38,339 bases of DNA from a virus: the IMG/VR virus record IMGVR_UViG_3300037485_000393, positions 1 to 38,339 of that record, one strand, 5' to 3'. This document shows positions 22,032 to 28,331 of the stretch, one piece after another (position 1 is the first letter of the stretch; the number at the start of each line of letters is the position of its first letter). Made by a program: the position numbers and the translations under genes. The notes beneath the pieces are model-generated. The model was not told the origin of the DNA. It searched no databases and worked only from the letters and a program-made list of their open reading frames with translations.

Positions 22032-22787
22032 CTACTTTGCTATGAAATCGTTGAAGGGGTTGCCGCCGCCAAATGTAAAGGCGACAGGCTTGTCAATGTT
22101 GAAGCGGTTCTTCGTGACGCTCGACGCTTGCGGGTGGCAGATGATCTCCCGGTCGGCAGTCGATACAGCGCGTTTCTTCTCGCCCGTTCCGGTCAGGTAT
22201 GTCTTGAGCCGGATGAAGCCCACGAGGTCCACGTTGTCGGTATAGTGCGGAATGCTCTTCTTGTGCATTCGTATGGTATAGCGGGCATACGGATCGCTGT
22301 CAGGCAGGTCTAGCGTCTCTGTGTCGGCATGGCCGATGAAGACCACGTTCATCCCCTTGTCGTAGGCCAACGCACCCGCCCACTCCCGAACCTTCCGGTG
22401 CATCTCCGCAGCGGTGTTGTATCCCGCTCCGTATCCGCCCCCGGCTTGGTTGATGCTCTTGGCCTTGGGATCAGCCGCCACGATCTCGCTCTCGATCAGC
22501 GTGGCAAGCTGCGTGATGCTATCAACAACGAGCGTCTTGTAGTCATGCGGCTGGCTTGCCAGCGCCTCGATGGCGTCGAACACGTCTTGGCTCTTGGTCG
22601 CCAGTGGGAAGAGTGCAACGCCCTCGTTTCCTGCCAGTGATGCCGTACCGTCCTCAGTGCGGATGAACACGGGCTTCGGCATCATTGCTGCCAATGTGGT
22701 CTTGCCCATGCCGCCTTCGCCAAACAGCGTCATGATGACGGGGCGTTGGCCCATTGGCTTGGATAGTGACTTCAAATCAATTGCCAT
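22032..22787 (-). CDS. RecA/Sak4-like AAA ATPase
   Basis: A 251-residue protein with Walker A GEGGMGKTT (near residue 23), a RTEDGTASL segment and a Walker B-like KTLVVDSITQL. Its order (ATPase, then DUF669 protein) is the usual phage single-strand-annealing/recombinase module. The enzyme would drive homologous pairing in replication-dependent recombination. A GGAGG site precedes ATG 22787, and ten bases overlap the preceding gene. Confidence 0.85.
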   Translation of the reverse strand: MAIDLKSLSKPMGQRPVIMTLFGEGGMGKTTLAAMMPKPVFIRTEDGTASLAGNEGVALFPLATKSQDVFDAIEALASQPHDYKTLVVDSITQLATLIESEIVAADPKAKSINQAGGGYGAGYNTAAEMHRKVREWAGALAYDKGMNVVFIGHADTETLDLPDSDPYARYTIRMHKKSIPHYTDNVDLVGFIRLKTYLTGTGEKKRAVSTADREIICHPQASSVTKNRFNIDKPVAFTFGGGNPFNDFIAK

Positions 22788-22956
22788 TGTTGGGAGCCTC
22801 CTTGATCCCCAAGATGTCCATCACCTCGCGGATGTTCTCGCGGGCGCAGTTGATGTCGTGGTCCCGCTGTATGCCGCGAGATGCTCGCGCGACAACCAAG
22901 TGGTCTCTAGCGTTCTGCAAGCTGTCAGCCGCTTCCCAGATGTTTCTCTTGCTCAC
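22777..22956 (-). CDS. Hypothetical 59-residue protein
   Basis: A short gene starting at GTG 22956 in a GTGA junction with the DUF7173-like gene, a type of start also used elsewhere in this genome. It is a helical, moderately charged protein (KRNIWEAADSLQNARDHLVV, then IREVMDILGIKEAP). Role unknown. It overlaps the ATPase start by 11 bases, so translation is coupled. Confidence 0.6.
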   Translation of the reverse strand: MSKRNIWEAADSLQNARDHLVVARASRGIQRDHDINCARENIREVMDILGIKEAPNNGN

Positions 22957-23342
22957 TGATCGATCTCCTTGACCTCGACGCCAACCTTTCCCGGCGAGAC
23001 GGTGAAGGCTTCCGCAACCAGCGCCCACAAGTCAGGCCGCTCTTTCGCCAGCCACTTGCAGCCAGCGGGATCGGCCTCAACGACCATCTTGATCGGCCAG
23101 AACTCCTGCCCGATGAGCGTCTTGACGGTCGGCCACTTTTCAAGGTCCAGCTTCCGATAGATCGGCTGGGTCAAAGTGACCTTATAGTGTTCCAGCTTGT
23201 GAGTGATCGCCCCTTCGGGCTTTTTCTCCAAGGCCGCACCAATCTGGGCCTCGACTTCCAGACGCGCCTTCTTGGCCTCGTCCTCGCGGCGTTTGGCTTC
23301 AAGCCAGGCTCCGCAAAGCCCTTCGATATTGCTACTGTGCAT
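22953..23342 (-). CDS. DUF7173-like phage protein, first gene of the leftward operon
   Basis: A 129-residue protein from ATG 23342 with an AAGGAGG site. A long N-terminal helix (WLEAKRREDEAKKARLEVEAQ) is followed by a basic/beta segment (YKVTLTQPIYRKLDLEKW) and an end with PGKVGVEVKEIDQ. Proteins of this type lead recombination gene blocks in many phages; no activity is known. The gene faces the HTH gene across the control region at 23343-23436. Confidence 0.72.
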   Translation of the reverse strand: MHSSNIEGLCGAWLEAKRREDEAKKARLEVEAQIGAALEKKPEGAITHKLEHYKVTLTQPIYRKLDLEKWPTVKTLIGQEFWPIKMVVEADPAGCKWLAKERPDLWALVAEAFTVSPGKVGVEVKEIDQ

Positions 23343-23373
23343 CTCGCACCTCCTTCTTCAACACGGCCATCTC

Positions 23374-23422
23374 TTGCATGTTTTGCAATCTTCTGCAATA
23401 ACAAAATTGCAATCCTCCGCAA
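23374..23422. promoter_or_regulatory. Divergent control region with paired TTGCA-N6-TGCAA operators
   Basis: Site A is TTGCA-ATCTTC-TGCAA (23383-23398, perfect palindrome arms). Site B, starting 24 bases later, is TTGCA-ATCCTC-CGCAA (23407-23422, one mismatch). An extra TTGCA-N5-TGCAA overlaps site A at 23374-23388. The region lies between the leftward recombination operon and the rightward HTH/primase operon. A possible rightward promoter is TTGCAT (23374) with AATAAC (23397), 17 bases apart. The same palindrome pair, with the same 24-base spacing, recurs at 26293-26332. Confidence 0.7.
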
Positions 23423-23436
23423 GAAAGGCTTAAACC

Positions 23437-23610
23437 ATGATGACCATTGAAGAAATCACAACGGCACTAAAGGAGCGTCGAACCGTCGATGTCGCCCGCG
23501 AGACTGGCCTTGCCTACAACACGATCAAGTCTCTGAAGGCAGGGCATCGGCGCGCGTACAGCGACACCATCGAGAAACTGTCAAGGTATCTGAAGCCTAT
23601 GGAGGGCTGA
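23437..23610 (+). CDS. Very small Cro/CI-like HTH protein
   Basis: A 57-residue protein from ATG 23437 (or 23440) with AAAGG upstream. Residues about 16-36 (TVDVARETGLAYNTIKSLKAG) form a compact HTH like Cro/XRE proteins, with the variable helix Y-N-T-I-K-S-L, followed by a DTIEKLSRYLKP helix. It is directly beside the paired palindromes at 23374-23422 and is therefore the first candidate to bind them. It is tightly followed by the primase gene. Confidence 0.72.
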   Translation: MMTIEEITTALKERRTVDVARETGLAYNTIKSLKAGHRRAYSDTIEKLSRYLKPMEG

Positions 23611-23612
23611 TC

Positions 23613-25934
23613 TTGGACATCATTGCGAGCGTGAAACACTATACGGAACTCGGCTGGGCGCTCGTCACCATCCCAGCCGGGTCCAAAGCGCCAACCAACT
23701 ACGGATGGCAACAGCCGGAACGCGCCTTGCGTCAGCCCGACGATGCAATGCGGTATTACAAGGCCAACCCCACGCACAATGTAGGCTTGCTCCACTCAGC
23801 ATCCGGCACCTGCGCGATCGACATCGACCATCTCGAATGGAGCCGGATGGCCTTCACGGCGCTCGGCCTCGATCTTGATGACATCCTTGCCAAGGCCCCG
23901 CGCATCATCGGTCGCCCCGGTCGCGGCAAGGCGATTTTCAAAGCCCACCGCGACGATCTCAAGACGCACAAGATTGCTTGGCCTGATCCCAGTGGCAAAG
24001 GCTCATCTGTTGTGTTTGAGTTTCGCGGCGGTGCCACGCAAGACGTTCTGCCGCCGTCGCTGCATCCCGATACGATGCAATCATACACATGGGACGGGCC
24101 ATCCTACGTCGATCTGCCTCTCCTGCCAGAACCGCTCCAGATCATGTGGGATCAATGGGAGCGGTTCCGGGTGCAACTCCTCGATGCTTGCCCCTGGAAG
24201 CCAAAGCCGCAGTTCCAAGCCCCGCTTCGCAAACGCATTCAGTCCGAGGCCACGAGCGTCATCGATGCCTATAACGCGGCGCACTCAATGGCGCAGTTGC
24301 TCCCGCAATACGGCTATCGGCAGACTGCCAAGGATCGCTTTCTCAGCCCGAATTCCAAGAGCGGCCTTTCCGGCGTGATCCTCTTCGAGGACGGGACCGC
24401 GTACAGCCATCACGGCTCCGACCCATTCGACAGCGCTCACTCCTTCGACTGCTTCGATCTCTACACCCACTGCGAACATGCCGGAAACACCCGTGAGGCC
24501 GTCAAGGCGGCAGCGGCCTATCTCAACATCAACACCGATCCGGCCTATACCTATGGCCCCCAAGACGCTGAGGCCATCGCCCACGGCGGGCAGGTGGCGA
24601 ACAACATCATCCCTAGCCGCCGCGTAGCCCCTATCGGTGAGCCAGACAACCCGCTGGCCTCGATCCCGGAACATCTCCTCTCGATCCCCGGCATCCTCCA
24701 AGATGTGGTCAATTACTATGAAACGACCGCCATCAAGACACAGCCGCAGTTTGCCGTGCAAACAGCCATTGCCCTTGGATCGGTTGCAATGGGGCGACGG
24801 TGGACAACCAGCCAGCGCAACTTCACGAGCCTGTACCTTCTCAACATTGGCGAGACGGGCTGCGGCAAGGAGCACGCCAAGACGGTCATCGAGGCGATGC
24901 TAGACGCCGCCGGCATCGGCAACCTGATTGGCCCGTCTGGCTACACATCGGCATCCGGCGTCTTCTCGGCCCTCTTGTCCCGGCCCATTCACGTTGCCGT
25001 GATCGACGAACTAGGCCGCGCCCTCAAATCAGCCGCTAACCGGAACATGCAACACAAGGCCGATAGCCTGACTGCCATCATGGAAGCCTTCGGGCGGCAG
25101 GACGGGGCGTTGCGCCCCCAAGGCTACGCCACGCTCGGCTTGACCAAGGAACAGCAGGAGAGCTTCGAGAAGGTTGTCCGCCGCCCATCCCTGACGCTGC
25201 TAGGCATGTCCACGCCATCTGAGTTCTATGGTGCGATCTCCGGGGGCGACATTGCATCCGGCCTTCTGAACCGCTTCCTGATCGTCAAGTCAGAGATCGG
25301 CGCACAGATGAGCCAGGAGCGGCGGATGGTCGAGATTGGCGACCGCATCAAGGATTGGCTCAGAGAGGCCGCTACGGCGGTCGGAGACGGCGGGAACCTG
25401 TCAGGGTTGGACACGGCAGACATGCCGCCTAGCCCCGTCGTGGTGGCCTTCTCTAGGGGGTCCTTGGACCTTCTCAGGGATTACGAGGCCGAACTGCTGG
25501 CAGCCATCAAGGCGGAAGGCGAATCTGGCTTGGAGGCGATGCACAACCGCAGCCGCGAGATCGCCATGCGGATCAGCCTGATCGTGGCGAGATCGATGGG
25601 CCAAACCGAGATCGGGCCGGAACCGATGCGGTGGGCTATCGACTATGTGCGGTTCTACTCTGGCCGCGCTATCGAGATGTTCAAGGAGAACATGGCAGAA
25701 TCCGACCACCAAGCCGCCGTGAAGGCTTGCTTCGCCAAAATCCAGAAGGCGGGTCTCAAGGGCGTGACCGAAGCGGAACTCGAAAAGAAGGTGCGGAAGT
25801 TCGCTGCCTTGGAACCGATCCGCCAGAAGGCGGTCATGGACAAGCTGGCAAGCAACTACGGGTGCGAGTGCCGCAACGTCAATGAAGGGAAGCGAGGGCG
25901 ACCTCGAATGGCGTGGTTCGTCCCGGTGTCGTAA
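23613..25934 (+). CDS. Primase-polymerase fused to a DUF3987-type helicase
   Basis: A 773-residue protein starting at TTG 23613 behind GGAGGG. Residues 1-195 form a bifunctional prim-pol domain (ELGWALVTIPAGSKAP, then AIDID with D70 and D72 as catalytic acids, VFEFRGG and QDVLPPSLHPDT). A linker precedes a DUF3987-like helicase with Walker A GETGCGKE (near 413-420), then PIHVAVIDELGRAL as Walker B. The C-terminal part ends in a possible winged helix. It would lay primers and unwind DNA at the origin. The terminator after its stop closes the operon. Confidence 0.85.
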   Translation: MDIIASVKHYTELGWALVTIPAGSKAPTNYGWQQPERALRQPDDAMRYYKANPTHNVGLLHSASGTCAIDIDHLEWSRMAFTALGLDLDDILAKAPRIIGRPGRGKAIFKAHRDDLKTHKIAWPDPSGKGSSVVFEFRGGATQDVLPPSLHPDTMQSYTWDGPSYVDLPLLPEPLQIMWDQWERFRVQLLDACPWKPKPQFQAPLRKRIQSEATSVIDAYNAAHSMAQLLPQYGYRQTAKDRFLSPNSKSGLSGVILFEDGTAYSHHGSDPFDSAHSFDCFDLYTHCEHAGNTREAVKAAAAYLNINTDPAYTYGPQDAEAIAHGGQVANNIIPSRRVAPIGEPDNPLASIPEHLLSIPGILQDVVNYYETTAIKTQPQFAVQTAIALGSVAMGRRWTTSQRNFTSLYLLNIGETGCGKEHAKTVIEAMLDAAGIGNLIGPSGYTSASGVFSALLSRPIHVAVIDELGRALKSAANRNMQHKADSLTAIMEAFGRQDGALRPQGYATLGLTKEQQESFEKVVRRPSLTLLGMSTPSEFYGAISGGDIASGLLNRFLIVKSEIGAQMSQERRMVEIGDRIKDWLREAATAVGDGGNLSGLDTADMPPSPVVVAFSRGSLDLLRDYEAELLAAIKAEGESGLEAMHNRSREIAMRISLIVARSMGQTEIGPEPMRWAIDYVRFYSGRAIEMFKENMAESDHQAAVKACFAKIQKAGLKGVTEAELEKKVRKFAALEPIRQKAVMDKLASNYGCECRNVNEGKRGRPRMAWFVPVS

Positions 25935-25938
25935 GGTC

Positions 25939-25962
25939 AAGCCCCGCGAGGGGCTTTTTCTT
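25939..25962 (+). terminator. Rho-independent terminator after the primase-helicase
   Basis: AGCCCC (25940-25945), loop GCGA, GGGGCT (25950-25955), then TTTTTCTTT. The stem of six G-C-rich pairs with a run of T is a standard terminator on the plus strand. Confidence 0.85.
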
Positions 25963-26292
25963 TGGCCGACGCTAGGGGCTAGCCTATTATCGGCAGCATT
26001 TAATCAACACCGCCTGTACCCGAATTGGAATCGAAGGAACCCTAGCAAACATTGGTCTTCTTATAGATAGATAGTAATATTCTCTATTATTATATATATG
26101 TACACACTCTCTCTCTCATGTCTATGCGACCCCCTCCCAGGGGGAGACCCTCCCAGACCCCCCGAAATCGTACCCATAAATACCTTAATACCACCTAGCA
26201 TAGGCCAAGCCTTTGAAAGCAAAGGCAAATCTTGCCAAAGAATGCGATTTTGGGCCTGAATTTAATATGCCTTTTAATCCAGAGGCCGTTTT
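25963..26292. other. AT-rich, repeat-rich intergenic stretch, possible replication origin
   Basis: About 330 bases without a supported gene. It contains a TTATAGATAGATAG and TATTATTATATATATG tract (26060-26100), a CTCTCTCTCTCT tract (26108-26118), a C/G-rich stretch with a repeated CCCTCCCAG (around 26133 and 26149), and two overlapping hairpins: GCCTTTG-AAAG-CAAAGGC (26209-26226) and GGCAA-ATC-TTGCC (26224-26236). The two hairpins cannot form together. An AT tract beside the replication helicase gene fits an origin, but this is inference. Possible promoter boxes TTGGTC (26052) and TAATAT (26075) are weak. Confidence 0.45.
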
Positions 26293-26332
26293 TTGCAGTG
26301 GTCTGCAATATTCCGCTTGCAAGTCTCTGCAA
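26293..26332 (+). promoter_or_regulatory. Paired TTGCA-N6-TGCAA operators before the middle operon
   Basis: Site C is TTGCA-GTGGTC-TGCAA (26293-26308) and site D is TTGCA-AGTCTC-TGCAA (26317-26332); both are perfect in their arms and are 24 bases apart, start to start. A plausible promoter uses TTGCAA in site D (26317-26322) as -35 and TATGGT (26339-26344) as -10 with a 16-base spacer, so a bound protein would cover the promoter. Downstream is the small middle operon (26374-27855). Confidence 0.7.
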
Positions 26333-26373
26333 GATTGGTATGGTTGGGACATAGAGAGAAAGGAACGACCAAC

Positions 26374-26535
26374 ATGACCAAGATTACCCAAGACCTCAAG
26401 GACCGCGCCGCGAAGTTGTACGAAACAGCATTCTGGAATGCTCTGGGCCACGGCATGAGCGAAGACGAGGCTGACACCTACGCGACCAAGAAGATGAATG
26501 CACACCCCGCCGTCAAGCTCGCTTACCGCTTCTAA
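26374..26535 (+). CDS. Hypothetical small protein, first of the middle operon
   Basis: A 53-residue protein from ATG 26374 with GAAAGGA upstream. It is helical and acidic in the middle (YETAFWNALGHGMSEDEADTY), then DTYATKKMNAHPAV. No known motif. It may share a translated segment with the gene at 26585, which starts with the same MTKI sequence, hinting at a small duplicated family. Confidence 0.6.
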   Translation: MTKITQDLKDRAAKLYETAFWNALGHGMSEDEADTYATKKMNAHPAVKLAYRF

Positions 26536-26539
26536 CACC

Positions 26540-26557
26540 GAGGGGCTTTGGCCCCTC
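26540..26557 (+). terminator. Strong hairpin without T-run between two small genes
   Basis: GAGGGGC (26540-26546), loop TTTG, GCCCCTC (26551-26557) form a seven-pair stem. It is followed by CCACCCG rather than T, so it is not a classical terminator. In a polycistronic message it may stabilise or reduce readthrough into the next gene. Confidence 0.45.
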
Positions 26558-26584
26558 CCACCCGTCCCTAAGGAGAAACCCCCA

Positions 26585-26770
26585 ATGACCAAGATCGAAA
26601 CAGCCTACGAAACCTTCACACCCGGCAGCGACGGCTTCTGCCAGTTCGTTGCATCGTACGCTAACCTGAACCTTACCGCCAAGGAAGCCTACGCCATCGC
26701 CCAGCATGCCGAGACCCCCGATGAGTTCATGCACATCTGGCTAAACGAAGACTTCTGGCTCGACGCCTAA
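26585..26770 (+). CDS. Hypothetical small protein
   Basis: A 61-residue protein from ATG 26585 behind AAGGAG. It starts MTKIETAYETFTPGSDGF and has an acidic AETPDEFMHIWLNEDFWLD end. It has no known domain. Similar short acidic proteins are sometimes phage inhibitors of host enzymes, but nothing here proves that. Confidence 0.6.
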   Translation: MTKIETAYETFTPGSDGFCQFVASYANLNLTAKEAYAIAQHAETPDEFMHIWLNEDFWLDA

Positions 26771-26796
26771 CACCCATCCCCAAGGAGCAACCCACA

Positions 26797-27006
26797 ATGA
26801 CCACCGCAATGGCCGAACTCGTCAACCGCCCCCGCAAGCCCCCGCAGACCGACTCCGAGGCCACCCTCGTCATCGAGGAGATGCGCCGCCATACCAAATC
26901 CAAACCCGCCCGCATCCGCATGGCCGAGATGGCACTCAGCATCGGCAACATCAGCCCCGGCGCTCGCGTGGTCTGGCTGACCTACCTCGCAGAGGAACGC
27001 GCCTGA
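26797..27006 (+). CDS. Hypothetical small protein
   Basis: A 69-residue protein with AAGGAG upstream of ATG 26797. Basic N-terminal part (LVNRPRKPPQ), then ATLVIEEMRRHTKSKPAR and a helical C-terminus (RMAEMALSIGNISPGA). No motif known. It meets the methyltransferase-like gene by a single overlapping base (TGATG). Confidence 0.58.
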   Translation: MTTAMAELVNRPRKPPQTDSEATLVIEEMRRHTKSKPARIRMAEMALSIGNISPGARVVWLTYLAEERA

Positions 27007-27560
27007 TGCGCGTCCTTATCGCCTGTGAGTATAGCGGCATCGTCAGAGACGCTTTTGCCACACTCGGACATGACGCATGGTCATGCGACCTGCTGCCCAC
27101 CGAACGCCTTGGCAATCACATCAACGGCAACGTGCTGGATCACCTGCACCGCAACTGGGACATGATGATCGCCCACCCGCCTTGCACCCACCTCGCCGTT
27201 TCAGGCGCACGATGGTTCAAGGACAAGCTCCGTGAACAGGCCGAGGCACTCGACTTTGTGCGCCGCCTCATGGATGCACCCATCCCCCGCATCGCCATCG
27301 AAAACCCAATCTCGATCATCTCCAACCGCATCCGCAAGCCAGATCAGATCATCCAGCCTTGGCAGTACGGCCACGGAGAAACCAAGGCGACATGCCTTTG
27401 GCTCAAGAACCTCCTCAAGCTGGTGCCGACCAACATCGTCGAGGGCAGAGAAGCCCGCATTCACAAGATGCCCCCCGGACCAGACCGCTGGAAGGAGCGC
27501 AGCCGCACCTATCAAGGCATCGCAACCGCAATGGCAACCCAATGGAGCAACCACCAATGA
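27006..27560 (+). CDS. Small C5-cytosine-methyltransferase-like protein without a recognition domain
   Basis: A 184-residue protein. Residues 1-31 (MRVLIACEYSGIVRD, then HDAWSCDLLP) form the SAM-binding start; HPPC (57-60) corresponds to motif IV with catalytic C60; ENP at 99-101 corresponds to the ENV motif. The C-terminal third (PWQYGHGETKATCLWLKNL, then the R-S-R-T-Y-Q-G-I-A segment) resembles the late C5-methyltransferase motifs, but the target-recognition domain is too short or absent. This compact type is common in phages and has no proven substrate. It sits in the middle operon under the paired operators. Confidence 0.75.
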   Translation: MRVLIACEYSGIVRDAFATLGHDAWSCDLLPTERLGNHINGNVLDHLHRNWDMMIAHPPCTHLAVSGARWFKDKLREQAEALDFVRRLMDAPIPRIAIENPISIISNRIRKPDQIIQPWQYGHGETKATCLWLKNLLKLVPTNIVEGREARIHKMPPGPDRWKERSRTYQGIATAMATQWSNHQ

Positions 27561-27661
27561 TCCGCGATCTTGCCTTCCTCGCCACACAGATGGCCCTCGC
27601 CTTTGGCCTCGTGGCTTCGATCTACGGCCTCACCTATGCCTTCCTGCTGGTGACGCCATGA
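27557..27661 (+). CDS. 34-residue single-pass membrane protein
   Basis: A short gene (ATG 27557 in an ATGA overlap with the methyltransferase stop) whose product is almost one hydrophobic segment (LAFLATQMALAFGLVASIYG, then YAFLLVTP). The next gene overlaps it in the same way, so the three are coupled. A small membrane peptide in a middle operon may modify the cell envelope, but no specific role is supported. Confidence 0.6.
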   Translation: MIRDLAFLATQMALAFGLVASIYGLTYAFLLVTP

Positions 27662-27855
27662 CGCCGCCAAAGAAGATCGGACGCCCGTTTAAGTATCCGT
27701 GGTTGACCGTCGAGGTTGGCGAATCTTTCTTTGTTCCTGGCCGCACATCGACATCACTGCAGCATGATGCAGTCTGCCACCGCCCGCGCCGATACCGCTG
27801 CAAACAAATAATGACAAAAGGTGTGATCGGCATTAAGGTGACCCGCGTATCCTAA
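27658..27855 (+). CDS. Hypothetical basic protein, last of the middle operon
   Basis: A 65-residue protein (ATG 27658, ATGA overlap). It opens KKIGRPFKYPW and has LTVEVGESFFVPGRTSTS and a basic C-terminus (HRPRRYRCKQI, then GVIGIKVTRVS). Similar small proteins with a KYPW start and a VGESFFVPG turn occur in many phages with no known role. A terminator follows. Confidence 0.62.
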   Translation: MTPPKKIGRPFKYPWLTVEVGESFFVPGRTSTSLQHDAVCHRPRRYRCKQIMTKGVIGIKVTRVS

Positions 27856-27898
27856 TCCTCCCTGACTGCGGCGTATTTCCTCCCCGTCGCAGTGACTT

Positions 27899-27927
27899 AG
27901 CCCCGCCCTTGTGGCGGGGCTTTTTTT
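27899..27927 (+). terminator. Strong rho-independent terminator before the terminase operon
   Basis: AGCCCCGCC (27899-27907), loop CTTGT, GGCGGGGCT (27913-27921), then TTTTTTT to 27927. A nine-pair G-C stem with seven T in a row. It ends the middle operon. Its loop and descending arm contain the TTGTGG box of the next promoter. Confidence 0.92.
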
Positions 27928-27944
27928 ATTGCATAATAGTGCAA
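27909..27944 (+). promoter_or_regulatory. Late promoter of the terminase operon with overlapping TTGCA-N6-TGCAA operator
   Basis: TTGTGG (27909-27914) and CATAAT (27932-27937, five of six) are 17 bases apart. The palindrome TTGCA-TAATAG-TGCAA (27929-27944) covers the -10 box, so a bound protein would be expected to block RNA polymerase. Unlike the other two control regions only one copy is present, with no second copy 24 bases further on. It governs the terminase, portal and head genes. Confidence 0.6.
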
Positions 27945-27968
27945 CGCAATATTACCTTATGCAGGAAA

Positions 27969-28331
27969 ATGGCATACAAAGACCCCCCTAAACATCGCCA
28001 GTTCCAAAAGGGCGAAAGCGGCAACCCAAAGGGCAAAACATCGGAGCAGCGCAAGGCTGAACTTCGCAACGCCGAACTCGCGACCAACATCCGAACCCGT
28101 CTTCTGGAAGCCGTACAGGCTACATTGCAGGACGATACAAGCACCGCCAATGCCATCGCCCGCATTGAGGCGAACATCTTGAAGCTCATCAAGGACAGCG
28201 AAGATCGCGGGCTGGGCCAAGCCAAGGCAGCGGTTGACGTATCAAACGATGATGGATCACTCCAGCAGGGGCCGATCCTCGAAGCAGTTCTTGCAGCACT
28301 AGCGGCGAAGCATGGCACTAAGCCCAAATAA
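27969..28331 (+). CDS. DUF5681-like protein in the small-terminase position
   Basis: A 120-residue protein from ATG 27969 with AGGA upstream. It begins KDPPKHRQFQKGESGNPKGK, the F-x-K-G-x-SGNPKG pattern of DUF5681, followed by a helical middle (TRLLEAVQATLQDD) and a short Asp-rich stretch near the end. Proteins of this type often replace or accompany the small terminase. Its 3' end overlaps the large-terminase start by 20 bases. I see no classical HTH. Confidence 0.72.
   Translation: MAYKDPPKHRQFQKGESGNPKGKTSEQRKAELRNAELATNIRTRLLEAVQATLQDDTSTANAIARIEANILKLIKDSEDRGLGQAKAAVDVSNDDGSLQQGPILEAVLAALAAKHGTKPK

Noticed and set aside
12957-25934. Evidence for lysogeny (AlpA-like, GIY-YIG and HTH proteins near recombination genes)
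   Set aside because: No integrase, attachment site or CI-sized repressor is visible anywhere in the window, so these proteins are read as lytic regulators.
26060-26125. TATATATA and CTCTCTCT tracts as a CRISPR-like or microsatellite array
   Set aside because: There are no spaced repeats of constant length. They are simple low-complexity tracts and fit an AT-rich melting region better.
28125-28140. TTGCA-N6-TACAA in the DUF5681 gene as a further operator
   Set aside because: One arm has a mismatch and it lies inside a coding region, not before an operon. It is probably chance.
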